Program-made: the position numbers and the translations under genes | The notes under the pieces: generated by a model | Told to the model about the DNA's origin: nothing | Databases searched by the model: none | Seen by the model: the letters and a program-made list of their open reading frames with translations, nothing else | Source: Muricauda sp. SCSIO 64092 | Lineage (GTDB): Bacteria > Bacteroidota > Bacteroidia > Flavobacteriales > Flavobacteriaceae | Length of the DNA stretch: 64,000 nt | NCBI RefSeq assembly: GCF_023016285.1 | Contig: NZ_CP095413.1 | Coordinates: 3,551,001 to 3,615,000, forward strand | Direction: 5' to 3' | In this document: positions 37,054 to 46,130 of the stretch, one piece after another | How the letters are laid out: each line of letters starts with the position of its first letter | Numbering within the stretch: position 1 is the stretch's first letter

Positions 37054-37073
37054 TTGTGCAATCGATTGCACAA
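37054..37073. promoter_or_regulatory. predicted LacI-type operator between uxaA and kdgK
   Basis: TTGTGCAATCGATTGCACAA is a perfect 20-bp palindrome with central CG, placed between the divergent uxaA and kdgK starts (21 bp and 99 bp away). It contains the same 14-bp TGCAATCGATTGCA found at 21842-21855, so one LacI-family protein, most likely that encoded at 20608-21639, should bind both. Confidence 0.85.
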
Positions 37074-37172
37074 AGTAAATAAAAATTTTGTACTTTTTGT
37101 GTAATCACAAGAAAATATCCGGTTTCTTGAATTCCTGTAACCAATGAACAACCTATAACATTCCATACAATA

Positions 37173-38210
37173 ATGAAAAAAGTCGTCACCTTTGGTGAAA
37201 TCATGTTACGTTTGGCCCCTCCCGGTTTTTTACGATTCTCCCAAACCCATTCCTTTGAGGCCATCTATGGAGGGGGCGAATCCAATGTTGCCGTTTCTTT
37301 GGCCAATTATGGTATTCCCGTTGATTTTGTAACCCGTCTGCCCAATAACGACCTTGGGAAATGTGCCTTAATGGAACTCAGAAAACGTGGGGTCAATGTG
37401 GACCATATCGTTTGGGGCGGGGACCGTTTGGGCATTTATTTTTTAGAGACCGGTGCTGTGGCCCGTGGCAGCAAAGTGGTGTATGATCGTGCACATTCTG
37501 CCATGTCACAGATTGAAAAGGGCATGGTGGATTGGGAATCCATTTTCAAGGATGCAGCATGGTTCCATTGGACCGGTATTACCCCGGCCATTTCCCAGGG
37601 TGCTGCCGATGCTTGTTTAGAAGCGTGTGAAGTGGCCAGCAGTATGGGAATTACCATTTCAACCGATTTAAACTATCGAAAAAAACTATGGAACTACGGG
37701 GTGGAACCCGAGAAAATCATGACGCCCCTCGTGGAATATTGTGATATTATCCTTGGTAATGAGGAAGATGCCGAAAAACATTTTGGTATCCATCCAACCG
37801 GAGTGGATGTGACCCAGGGACATTCCGTGAGTACCAAAGCCTTTGAATCGGTCTGCCAACAAATGATGGACAAATTCAAGAAGGCCAAAAAGGTGATCAC
37901 TACCTTACGGGGATCGATCAGTGCTTCACACAATACTTGGGCGGGAGTGCTCTATGATGGTAAAACGCTTTTTGAGTCGGATACCTATCAGATTACCCAT
38001 ATCGTAGATCGTGTTGGCGGCGGGGATTCCTTTATGGGCGGATTGATCTATGGGCTACTTACCTATGATGGGGATGACCAAAAAGCCTTGGATTTTGCTG
38101 TGGCCGCGTCTTGTCTTAAACACACTATAAAGGGTGATGCCAATCAGGTAACCGTTGATGAGGTTGAAAAATTAATGGGCGGGGACGCCTCTGGAAGGGT
38201 ATCACGATGA
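37173..38210 (+). CDS. kdgK: 2-keto-3-deoxygluconate kinase (PfkB family)
   Basis: 345-residue ribokinase-family sugar kinase that phosphorylates KDG to KDPG. Features are the N-terminal VVTFGEIMLRLAPPG with GGGESNVAVSLANYG (substrate loop), YDRAHSAMSQ in the lid region, and the PfkB signature DRVGGGDSFMGGLIYGLL containing the catalytic aspartate near residue 275. The start MKKVVTFGEI is standard. It overlaps the aldolase gene by 4 bp and heads the kdgK-kdgA-dctPQM operon behind a LacI-type operator. Fructokinase is an alternative within this family, but the aldolase and uxaA neighbours decide for KDG. Confidence 0.93.
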   Translation: MKKVVTFGEIMLRLAPPGFLRFSQTHSFEAIYGGGESNVAVSLANYGIPVDFVTRLPNNDLGKCALMELRKRGVNVDHIVWGGDRLGIYFLETGAVARGSKVVYDRAHSAMSQIEKGMVDWESIFKDAAWFHWTGITPAISQGAADACLEACEVASSMGITISTDLNYRKKLWNYGVEPEKIMTPLVEYCDIILGNEEDAEKHFGIHPTGVDVTQGHSVSTKAFESVCQQMMDKFKKAKKVITTLRGSISASHNTWAGVLYDGKTLFESDTYQITHIVDRVGGGDSFMGGLIYGLLTYDGDDQKALDFAVAASCLKHTIKGDANQVTVDEVEKLMGGDASGRVSR

Positions 38211-38887
38211 AAAGAACCACAGAGGGGAAAACGACCATAGAAGTCCTATTGGACCAGATGCAAAGAACGGGGTTGGTACCCGTTTTTAATCACAGTGATG
38301 GCGAAGTGGCCAAAAATGTATTGGATGCCAGTTATAAGGGAGGGGTTCGTGTATTTGAATTTACCAATCGTGGTGAAAATGCGCTGGAGGTATTTGGCCT
38401 ATTGGCTGAGCATGCCAAGCGATATGATGACCTCAGTTTAGGTATCGGAACCATTTTTAACGCAAAGGACGCTGAAAAGTTTTTGGAAAAAGGGGCAAAG
38501 TTTGTAGTATCACCTGCCCTGATTCCAGAAATTGCCCATTTTGCCGACCAGAACAGTGTATTCTGGGTTCCCGGTTGCGGTACGGTTACGGAAATCCATC
38601 AGGCCCGACAATTGGGTGCGGCTCTCATCAAGATTTTTCCGGGAAATGTGTTGGGCCCCGGTTTTGTGAAATCGGTCAAAGCGGTCTTTCCCCATGTCCC
38701 CGTAATGCCCACGGGAGGGGTAAAACCCACCCAGGAAAATCTGGAAGCCTGGTTCAATGCCGGAGTGCATTGCGTGGGTATGGGCAGTCAGTTGTTCAAT
38801 AAAGAATCCTTAGATAGGAAAGACTTTGGGGCCATAGCCAGCTCCGTTTCCGAGGCTTTGGATCGAATCAAAAAAATTAGGGGATAG
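38207..38887 (+). CDS. kdgA: KDPG/KHG aldolase
   Basis: 226 residues of the Eda class I aldolase family; it splits KDPG into pyruvate and glyceraldehyde-3-phosphate, the final step of the galacturonate route. The TIM-barrel motifs are GVRVFEFTNRGENALEVF (with the family glutamate replaced in the R-x-F-E-x-T-N-R form common in Bacteroidota), KFVVSPALIPEIA, ALIKIFPGNVLGPGF with the Schiff-base lysine, and VMPTGGVKPTQENL for phosphate binding. It overlaps kdgK (ATGA) and is followed after 1 bp by dctP, so all are co-transcribed. Confidence 0.93.
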   Translation: MKRTTEGKTTIEVLLDQMQRTGLVPVFNHSDGEVAKNVLDASYKGGVRVFEFTNRGENALEVFGLLAEHAKRYDDLSLGIGTIFNAKDAEKFLEKGAKFVVSPALIPEIAHFADQNSVFWVPGCGTVTEIHQARQLGAALIKIFPGNVLGPGFVKSVKAVFPHVPVMPTGGVKPTQENLEAWFNAGVHCVGMGSQLFNKESLDRKDFGAIASSVSEALDRIKKIRG

Positions 38888-38888
38888 C

Positions 38889-39863
38889 TTGAAGACCAAG
38901 TGGATATTAGGGTTTTTTTGTGCGGTGGCGATTCTTGCCTGTAAATCTCCCGAGAGCACAAAAATCTTGCGTTTGGCCCATGGATTGGATACCAATCATC
39001 CAGTACATCAAGCCATGGTAAATTTGGGCGAACACCTGGACACGCTTTCTAAAGGAAGGCTTATGGTAAAAATCTATCCCAGTGGACAATTGGGAGCGGA
39101 AAGGGAATGTTTGGAACTGTTGCAAATTGGCAGTTTGGACATTACCAAGGTTTCAGGGGCCGTATTGGAGAATTTTGTTTTTGAGTATAAGGTTTTGAGT
39201 GTTCCCTACCTTTTTAGGGACAAAGCCCATTCCCACAAGGTTTATGATAGTTCGGTTGGGCGTCAATTTTTGATGAAGGGAAGCGACTATCGGCTACGTG
39301 GACTCTGCTTTTATGATGCGGGAAGCCGTAGTTTTTATACCAAGGACAGACCCATTGAGACCCCCGAAGACTTGGAAGGGATGAAAATAAGGGTGCAGAA
39401 AAGTAATATGGCGGTGAGCATGGTGCAGCAGTTGGGAGGCGCACCCACACCCATTTCCTGGGGAGAACTGTATACGGCCTTGCAACAAGGCGTCGTTGAT
39501 GGAGCGGAAAACAACCTTCCCAGTTTCCATACTTCAAAACACTATGAGGTCTGTAAATTCTATAGTTTTGACGAACACACTGCGGTACCCGATGTGCTAT
39601 TGATCGGCACTGAAACGTGGAATCGGTTGAACGACCAAGAGAAGGAGTGGTTACAAAAGGCTGCCGATGCCTCAGCGGTATACCAACGGGAAGTATGGGC
39701 CAGGGCAGAGGAAGAGGCCTTAAGGGTCATAAAAGCGGCCAATGTGCAGGTGAACTATCCCGATAAATCACTTTTTGCACAAAAGACAAAGGCCTTTGAC
39801 GAACTCTTTGAACCAAATTCCGAAGCATTTCAATTAATGCAAGCGATAAAAGCGATAGACTAA
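38889..39863 (+). CDS. dctP: TRAP transporter substrate-binding protein DctP
   Basis: 324 residues; binds the acid sugar in the periplasm and passes it to the DctQM permease. A TTG start only 1 bp after kdgA gives MKTKWILGFFCAVAILACKS, a lipoprotein signal with the cysteine at residue 18; no closer ATG exists. DctP motifs include HPVHQAMVNLGEHLD, YPSGQLGAERECLELLQ, YDAGSRSFYTKDRPIETPED, LEGMKIRVQKSNM (with the conserved Arg for carboxylate binding) and GELYTALQQGVVDGAENN. The SRSF and R-V-Q features match sugar-acid-binding DctPs. In this cluster galacturonate is the expected ligand. A lipid-anchored DctP in a Gram-negative periplasm is common in Bacteroidota. Confidence 0.93.
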   Translation: MKTKWILGFFCAVAILACKSPESTKILRLAHGLDTNHPVHQAMVNLGEHLDTLSKGRLMVKIYPSGQLGAERECLELLQIGSLDITKVSGAVLENFVFEYKVLSVPYLFRDKAHSHKVYDSSVGRQFLMKGSDYRLRGLCFYDAGSRSFYTKDRPIETPEDLEGMKIRVQKSNMAVSMVQQLGGAPTPISWGELYTALQQGVVDGAENNLPSFHTSKHYEVCKFYSFDEHTAVPDVLLIGTETWNRLNDQEKEWLQKAADASAVYQREVWARAEEEALRVIKAANVQVNYPDKSLFAQKTKAFDELFEPNSEAFQLMQAIKAID

Positions 39864-40348
39864 TGCGAAATCGGATAAATACCCTTTTGGAAAAACTGTT
39901 GTTGGTCATTATGACCGTTATGTTGATTTCCGTCATTTGGCAGGTGGTCTCCAGATACCTTCTGGGCAGCCCCAGTACATTGACCGATGAAATTGCTAGC
40001 TTTTCCCTGATTTGGTTGGGATTGTACGGGGCTGCCTATGCCACCGGAAAGGAGCTTCATTTGGCTATAGATCTTATTCCTGCATCCACTATTGAAAAGG
40101 CGCCTATTTTTTTTACGGGACTGGTGGCTTTCGCCATTGTATTGTTCGCCGTATGTGTGATGGTCGTTGGTGGGATAAATCTGTGCTACCTTACGTTTCT
40201 TCTAGCCCAAAAATCGGCTGCCCTTGAAATTCCCTTGGGATGGATCTACAGCGCGGTTCCCATTTCAGGTATGTTGATCACGTATTTTAGTTTGGATATC
40301 TTTTTTGAAAGACGTAACCAGTTAAAAAAAGCCAATGGATTACACTGA
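39863..40348 (+). CDS. dctQ: TRAP transporter small permease DctQ
   Basis: 161 residues with four transmembrane helices, as expected for DctQ: LLEKLLLVIMTVMLISVIWQ, ASFSLIWLGLYGAAYATG, FTGLVAFAIVLFAVCVMVV and IYSAVPISGMLITYFSLDIF. The W-Q-V-x-x-R-Y motif (IWQVVSRYLLGSPSTLTDEI) is the DctQ hallmark. Its ATG overlaps the dctP stop (TAATG), and its end overlaps dctM by 14 bp, which points to translational coupling of the three subunits. Confidence 0.93.
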   Translation: MRNRINTLLEKLLLVIMTVMLISVIWQVVSRYLLGSPSTLTDEIASFSLIWLGLYGAAYATGKELHLAIDLIPASTIEKAPIFFTGLVAFAIVLFAVCVMVVGGINLCYLTFLLAQKSAALEIPLGWIYSAVPISGMLITYFSLDIFFERRNQLKKANGLH

Positions 40349-41630
40349 AGCACTACTATTGGTAATAAGTTTTGTAATTCTGTTGGCCATTCGGGTACCC
40401 ATCGCGTATAGCATAGGGTTGTCCGCACTTTTTACCCTGGTGGTCTCAATGCCCACATTGCCTGCCGTGACCACATTGGCCCAGCGTATGGCCACCTCAT
40501 TGGATAGTTTTGCACTTTTGGCCATTCCCTTTTTCATTTTGGCGGGTCAGATTATGAACAGAGGTGGTATTGCCAGACGTCTTATTGATTTTGCCAAGGC
40601 CATTGTAGGTCCATTACCAGGGGGGTTGGCCTTTGTGAACATCATTGCCTGTATGTTGTTTGGGGCCATTTCGGGCTCAGCGGTTGCAGCGGCCTCGGCC
40701 ATTGGAGGTTTTATGAATCCCATGATGGAAAAGGAAGGTTATGATAAATCGTTTAGTGCCGCCGTAAATATCACCAGTGCCACAACGGGACTTATCATTC
40801 CCCCCAGTAACATTTTGATCATTTATTCCTTGGCCAGTGGCGGAGTGAGCATAGCCGCATTGTTCCTGGCGGGATATGTTCCCGGAATTTTGATCGGTAT
40901 TGCCTTGATGTTGGTTGCTGGAGTGTACGCTTTTATCAAAAAATATCCCACGGAAAAAGCCGTGGGCATCACCATTTTTCTGAAACGGTTTTTGGATGCC
41001 CTGCCCAGTCTGTTACTGTTAGTGGTGGTCATTGGGGGTATTGTTGCCGGAATCTTTACGGCGACCGAAGCTTCGGCCGTAGCCGTTGTTTACACCTTTG
41101 TACTGGCCTTTGCCTACAAGGAAATCACGATAAGGGACGTGCCCTCCATTTTGTTGGAAACTACCAAGACCACGGCCATTGTCATGTTGTTGATTGCCAC
41201 TTCCGTGGCCATGAGTTGGGTCATGAGCTACGAAAGTATTCCACAGGAAATCAGTGCGGGACTCCTTGGTATTAGTAATAACCCTATTGTCATTTTGATC
41301 ATTATCAACCTGATCTTACTGTTCGTAGGTATTTTTATGGACATGACCCCCGCCGTACTTATATTTACCCCTATCTTTTTACCTATTGTGACCCAAATGG
41401 GCATTGACCCCATCCACTTTGGAATCATCATGATCCTAAACCTTTGTATTGGCCTTTGTACGCCACCCGTAGGGTCGGTTCTTTTTGTGGGCTGTGGTGT
41501 GGCCAATCTTAAAATCCAACAGGTGGTCAGGCCATTATTGCCCCTATTCCTTATTATGTTGGTGGTATTGGTATTGATTACCTATGTCCCCAGTTTAAGT
41601 CTTTGGATTCCCGAACTATTCGGGTTTTGA
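40335..41630 (+). CDS. dctM: TRAP transporter large permease DctM
   Basis: 431-residue sodium-coupled permease with about 12 hydrophobic helices. Recognisable DctM segments are IRVPIAYSIGLSALFTLVV, LAIPFFILAGQIMNRGGIAR, MLFGAISGSAVAAASAIGGF, ATTGLIIPPSNILIIYSLAS, and near the end GIIMILNLCIGLCTPPVGSV. With DctP and DctQ it would carry galacturonate across the inner membrane. It is the last gene before a hairpin followed by a T-run. Confidence 0.95.
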   Translation: MDYTEALLLVISFVILLAIRVPIAYSIGLSALFTLVVSMPTLPAVTTLAQRMATSLDSFALLAIPFFILAGQIMNRGGIARRLIDFAKAIVGPLPGGLAFVNIIACMLFGAISGSAVAAASAIGGFMNPMMEKEGYDKSFSAAVNITSATTGLIIPPSNILIIYSLASGGVSIAALFLAGYVPGILIGIALMLVAGVYAFIKKYPTEKAVGITIFLKRFLDALPSLLLLVVVIGGIVAGIFTATEASAVAVVYTFVLAFAYKEITIRDVPSILLETTKTTAIVMLLIATSVAMSWVMSYESIPQEISAGLLGISNNPIVILIIINLILLFVGIFMDMTPAVLIFTPIFLPIVTQMGIDPIHFGIIMILNLCIGLCTPPVGSVLFVGCGVANLKIQQVVRPLLPLFLIMLVVLVLITYVPSLSLWIPELFGF

Positions 41631-41655
41631 GCTTTTATGCTAGGGGAATGGGCAG

Positions 41656-41680
41656 TGAACTCAGGACGAGCTCATTTTTT
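41656..41680 (+). terminator. intrinsic terminator after dctM
   Basis: TGAACTC / GAGCTCA with a 5-nt loop (one A-C mismatch) followed directly by six T, 26 bp after the dctM stop. It suits termination of the kdgK-kdgA-dctPQM operon. A second hairpin, AAAACC / GGTTTT, follows at 41701-41726. Confidence 0.6.
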
Positions 41681-41726
41681 ATAAAACAAGTCTCTGAAGT
41701 AAAACCCTATTTTTTCTAAGGTTTTT

Positions 41727-41946
41727 GCGCAATGGAATATGCTGTTTTTTTAGTAGTTTCCTATGCTGCCCCTACGAATGGAATTCAATCAATAATTGGA
41801 TTGTGAAAACCAAGGCTTTTCCTGCTTTTGTTCCCTTACTGTGGGCTCATCCGTACGATTGAAAAAAAAGAAGAACCCTCCATCAGTTGTCAAAAGCTCG
41901 CTGAGTAAAAAAGAAAAACCACTTTTTGTAAAATAAACTGATAACC
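41727..41946. other. non-coding stretch before the patatin-like gene
   Basis: No convincing gene, repeat or operator was seen here. It presumably contains the promoter of the gene at 41947. Confidence 0.5.
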
Positions 41947-44900
41947 ATGCCAATTTTTAATTCCCTAACGAACTCGGTAAAAGCCAAGTTGGATACCATT
42001 GGATACTACACCTATGATTTTTACATTTTTGTTTTTTTATCAATTTTGATGTTACTGATATCCGGGATTTTCAATATTCCGGGCATTGCCGAACATCCCC
42101 AGTTTGAGCCTTATTTGAATAGTACATTGATTGCCGATATCCTAAAAAAAGATGAGGGGCTTTCCTATGCATATCACTTGTTTTTCATCGTTGATTTCTT
42201 TTGGGCATTTTATCTGTTGCTGGTTTTGGCAAAATATATGTACAGGAGATATCGGGAGAACGGTTTAAGCTATCCAAAGGAACTGATCATCATATTCTTG
42301 ACGTTCGCCTTGCTTGCATTCGCCTTTGACTGTGCGGAAAACACCATATATCTGATAGAAAAGTCCTTTGTAACATGGATTGTTACTGCAAAGAAGTTGT
42401 TTTATGGTTTGGTATTTGTAATTGCCTTACTCAGTTTTATTGACCAGTGCGTGAATAGGAAAAAGTACCTTTCCCTACTAAAAAAGTTTTTGAAATCTGC
42501 CTTTTATAGCTTGTTGGTACTATTGGTCATTGGTGTGTTGTTGCCAACGGCCACACAAGTAAACTCCATTGTTGTTGATTTATACCTGGTTCCCTTTAAT
42601 CTCTTACTGCTATTGACCTTTGCTCCGTTCTTTGCGATAGTTGTAGCGCATTATCCCAGTTATTTTAATCAAGAAAAGGGTTTTAGGACGTGGTATATGG
42701 CGAAATACCGCATTGCTAACCTTATCGGAATTGTCTATTACCGAAACAATACCGATCGGACAAATCCGGATTCTACATCCGTTATATCAAAAATCAATTT
42801 TTTGCTCCGCATTCTCGGCATATGTTTTTATATATCCCTGTTCTACATGGTTTCTTATACCTCGCAGGTCAATTTTGATTGGAATCTGAAAATGGGTCCA
42901 CTCTCACTATGCCTTTTGATTGTCTCCATCTTTTTGCTGCACTTCCTAAAGGAGGTGAAACAGTATTGGTACCAAATGAATTACGAATTCCTAAAAGAAA
43001 AAGTCGTAGATCTATACGATGGGGATTATAGCCCTAATCTTGCCGTATCCAGCTTGTCCAAACGTTCCTGGTTTAAAAAATTGTTCCGGGGATGTGAAGC
43101 AAAGAATACGGTTAAGGAAGATGATCGTGATTCCACTTCAGATTCCAAACCTGACCCCAGTTCCAAACCAAGTGATTTTTGTAGTGAACGGTATAACTGC
43201 CTTAAGACCATCAACATACCGGTCAAAGTGTATCTTGTATTGTTTCTGTTTACGATAGCCTCCCACTTCTTATTAGGTTATATTTTACTGTTTTGTGAAA
43301 ACTTACAATACGGGGAATGGACCGTTCGCTTGAGTCTTTTGTGTATAGTGGGGCAACTCTTCACCTACATTTTTTATCGATCGTTTCGGTCGGTACTTCG
43401 AATAGTGTTGTTCAATGAATACTCCACCTCTATTATCAATTCCTTTCTCAAGGGACCAGAGCGAAAATTGAATGATGGATCCAAAGATGCAGAAGGGGAA
43501 TTAATGGTTCAGGAACTGGACTGTGAGGAAAAGGATAAAGACAATTACTATTGTAAAAGGTTGGCCGTAATCAAATGTTTTAAAACATATAATTTGGCCG
43601 CCAACTCCCGCCTTCTCAGATTTTTTGCCGGTTTAAGATTTGGGGCCTTTAGCAATAATATCACCTTTTTACAGATCAATGCCTTTTATGGGATTATAAA
43701 CTTCATATTCCTCCTGATCATAAATTTTGATAGTTCCTTGGCACTTTCCTTCAGTACCATCATTATCATCCTGGCCGTTTTGTTTTTTGTTTATGGGGTC
43801 CTGGTTGTTTTCAACAAGAACTGGATATACCACAATTATCGAAAAAATGTAGCTGCCACTACAATCGGAAGTTCTGTAACATCCAAAAGCGACCAGAAAA
43901 GATTCAGGACATTTCAATACTTGAGTACCTCAGTATTTATCCTGTTATTGGCACTCTACGGGATTACCAAAAGTGCTGGGAACGATCTCTTTACCCTTCA
44001 ACCGGTAAAACGGGACCTGGACAATGAACTGGTGTTTGCGGATTTTATGGAGAACTTGGATTCACTTGAAACCCGTTACTATATTGGATGCTACGGAGGA
44101 GGGATGAAATCAAATGCCTGGACCATGACCGTTTTAAACGAACTGTCCAGTAATGATGAACGGTTTTTTGAAAAGACCGTTGGTATTTCAGGAGTTTCAG
44201 GTGGAACCATGGGGATGATCAATTTCTTCTCCATTTGGGACAAGTACCCCAATGCAGACCAAAAAACGGCAAGACAACGCCTTATCGACTCCGTGGCTAC
44301 GGAGAACATTCTATCCATGGATATGACCCATGCCCTGGGAAGGGATTTGCTTACCTATCTTTTTTATCCGGCAGATGCAAGCGGTACCGATAGATCGAAT
44401 AAGGTAATGGAGCATTATGCCCGCTTGACGAAGGATGGTTATAAGTGCGATCCCAACAGGACGAATTTCAGATCGTATTGGAAATATTTCTATGATTCCT
44501 CCAACTCCAATTTTCCCATATTCATTGCCAATACCACGAATATCAAGGGAAATCAGGGAATGGCAGCCAGTATTGGATTCGATACAACAAACACAATGCT
44601 TAGAAAGGAATTGTATAAAGGCGCGGATGATATTCTGGAAATTACCAGAAATGATTTATGTGGGAGTACAGATAAATATACACTGGATTATTATAAAGCC
44701 TCCTCGACTTCGAATAGATTTCCCTTATTGAGTCCTGCCGCAAAAATTGAAACCAAAGGGCACTATAACGATGGTGGGATTTTTGAAAATTCGGGCTTGT
44801 ATTCCGTCTATAAACTATTTCAGACCGTCAATAGATGTGAGGGAATAGCCGATCTGGCCCATCTTAAGCAGAAGAATGTTTTTTTGTGCATCATCAATGA

Positions 44901-45366
44901 CAAGAATTTATATATCAAGCATATCCTTGGGAAGGATTCTTTAGTGACCCAGGAAATAAACTATAATTCTGAATTGGGGGCCATCATCAACTCGGTAGCG
45001 TCAACCGAAATGACCCCGCGGGCCATAAAAACCCAACTGGAAATTTTGAATGAACGTTATCCGCACCGCATCAAGTACTTACCTATTTACCTTCCCCATA
45101 GGTTTACTGTCGCAGATGTAAAAGCGCTTTGTGGAAAGAAAATATCCTTAAAAGATGGAAGTGATGCAGATGAATACCTGTTGGATGTAGTAAACAGGAA
45201 CAACAAGGAAATTGAGAGGATTTACGGGGCCAATAATGGTGAACCCCCCATTATTGAACCTCCTATGAGTCGGGTAATGGCAAAACCGGCCTATGAATTT
45301 ATGAAGTCGATGATAGCCCATGAGGTACCTAAAAAAGTATTGGAAAACGTTAAGGAACTGCACTAG
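41947..45366 (+). CDS. large membrane protein with C-terminal patatin-like phospholipase domain
   Basis: 1139 residues. The first ~680 hold many hydrophobic helices (for example FVFLSILMLLISGIFNIPGI, LIIIFLTFALLAFAFDC, VLLVIGVLLPTATQ, FLLLIINFDSSLALSFSTI) with a charged cytoplasmic loop near residues 385-415. The C-terminal part is patatin-like: a glycine-rich oxyanion turn (IGCYGGGMKSNAW), the nucleophile elbow GISGVSGGTMGM (G-V-S-G-G, S751), and the catalytic aspartate in HYNDGGIFENSGL (D942, DGG form). These make up a Ser-Asp dyad acting on acyl esters. It stands alone between two terminator/leader regions. The fusion of a polytopic membrane half to a patatin is uncommon; a membrane-lipid hydrolase is the natural inference. 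Confidence 0.85.
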   Translation: MPIFNSLTNSVKAKLDTIGYYTYDFYIFVFLSILMLLISGIFNIPGIAEHPQFEPYLNSTLIADILKKDEGLSYAYHLFFIVDFFWAFYLLLVLAKYMYRRYRENGLSYPKELIIIFLTFALLAFAFDCAENTIYLIEKSFVTWIVTAKKLFYGLVFVIALLSFIDQCVNRKKYLSLLKKFLKSAFYSLLVLLVIGVLLPTATQVNSIVVDLYLVPFNLLLLLTFAPFFAIVVAHYPSYFNQEKGFRTWYMAKYRIANLIGIVYYRNNTDRTNPDSTSVISKINFLLRILGICFYISLFYMVSYTSQVNFDWNLKMGPLSLCLLIVSIFLLHFLKEVKQYWYQMNYEFLKEKVVDLYDGDYSPNLAVSSLSKRSWFKKLFRGCEAKNTVKEDDRDSTSDSKPDPSSKPSDFCSERYNCLKTINIPVKVYLVLFLFTIASHFLLGYILLFCENLQYGEWTVRLSLLCIVGQLFTYIFYRSFRSVLRIVLFNEYSTSIINSFLKGPERKLNDGSKDAEGELMVQELDCEEKDKDNYYCKRLAVIKCFKTYNLAANSRLLRFFAGLRFGAFSNNITFLQINAFYGIINFIFLLIINFDSSLALSFSTIIIILAVLFFVYGVLVVFNKNWIYHNYRKNVAATTIGSSVTSKSDQKRFRTFQYLSTSVFILLLALYGITKSAGNDLFTLQPVKRDLDNELVFADFMENLDSLETRYYIGCYGGGMKSNAWTMTVLNELSSNDERFFEKTVGISGVSGGTMGMINFFSIWDKYPNADQKTARQRLIDSVATENILSMDMTHALGRDLLTYLFYPADASGTDRSNKVMEHYARLTKDGYKCDPNRTNFRSYWKYFYDSSNSNFPIFIANTTNIKGNQGMAASIGFDTTNTMLRKELYKGADDILEITRNDLCGSTDKYTLDYYKASSTSNRFPLLSPAAKIETKGHYNDGGIFENSGLYSVYKLFQTVNRCEGIADLAHLKQKNVFLCIINDKNLYIKHILGKDSLVTQEINYNSELGAIINSVASTEMTPRAIKTQLEILNERYPHRIKYLPIYLPHRFTVADVKALCGKKISLKDGSDADEYLLDVVNRNNKEIERIYGANNGEPPIIEPPMSRVMAKPAYEFMKSMIAHEVPKKVLENVKELH

Positions 45367-45683
45367 GGCCATATTGGATGCCGATTGCTGCCCAACGGTT
45401 CCAGAAATGATGTAAACTTCATGCTATGCTATTGGTTGATCGAACCTACCTCCCAAACAATGCTAAAGAAATGACCTCCATACCAATTGCCAAAGGTTTG
45501 ATTCAGGCACTAAAATCGGAGTTTTGGTCATCTTGATTACTTAAAGCCCTTTCGGGGTAAATAAAAAAAAAGCTTTAAATATCGGATTTACGGATTCAAC
45601 GTATTGATTTAGGCGCTAAGTGGTGGATTCAGGGGAACTGGAACCTATCGCCATAAGTTCGGGGCGCAATTAATCCGGATCTC

Positions 45684-45712
45684 CCACTTATTTGAATATA
45701 GTAACACTTATT
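45684..45712 (+). promoter_or_regulatory. ACTTATT direct repeat, 20-bp spacing (site A)
   Basis: ACTTATT occurs at 45686 and again at 45706, exactly two helical turns apart, inside CCACTTATTTGAATATAGTA followed by ACACTTATT. The same arrangement precedes the second giant gene and the small secreted protein at 59911. Confidence 0.55.
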
Positions 45713-46130
45713 ACATCAAAGTAGGCTGTGTGTTACATCATTCTTAAAGTGTTGGATCTAAGGGGATACCTTTATTCTTAAAAATGTCAATTGCTTGAAG
45801 GGGAAAAACCCTACAAGAACTTTCCCGCTGGACAAATCGTATGGCACTTCCGGTCCAAAAGAAACAAAAGGCTCGACTGGTTGGATGATTTGAAAGGATT
45901 GGAATATAAGGAACCGACCGTTTTGGAAAAAAATAAGGGAACAATATCCGGAATATTGAGCGGAGCAGGAAGTTTGGAATTTCCGGAACTCCCTGACTTC
46001 TCCTTCCGTACACCTCTTACCCCCAGTCTTAGCACCATGAAATTTGGAGCGGGATTCGGAACATTTTTATCGCATGTTGCACTATCGGTCATCCAAGGGC
46101 TATCGCTTTACACAAATACCTTGATATATC
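45684..46130 (+). repeat. long leader, copy A, homologous to the leader of the second surface-protein operon
   Basis: The ~450 bp before the first giant gene are similar in order and wording to 53105-53572: both carry the CCACTTATT direct-repeat motif, then AAAGTGTTGG, a CAATTGCTTGA-like or AATTGCTTGA block, TTCCGGTCCAAAAGAAACAA, GGAACCGACCGTTTTGGAA and TTTGGAATTTCC. Copy A happens to contain an open 131-codon frame, but copy B is frame-disrupted in the same stretch, so a coding role is doubtful. It probably holds promoter and a long 5' untranslated region. The 45367-45683 part upstream shows nothing recognisable. Confidence 0.7.

Noticed and set aside
37074..37172. Bacteroidota-type TAnnTTTG promoter before kdgK
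   Set aside because: TACTTTTTG and similar strings are near misses with wrong spacing, so no promoter call was made.
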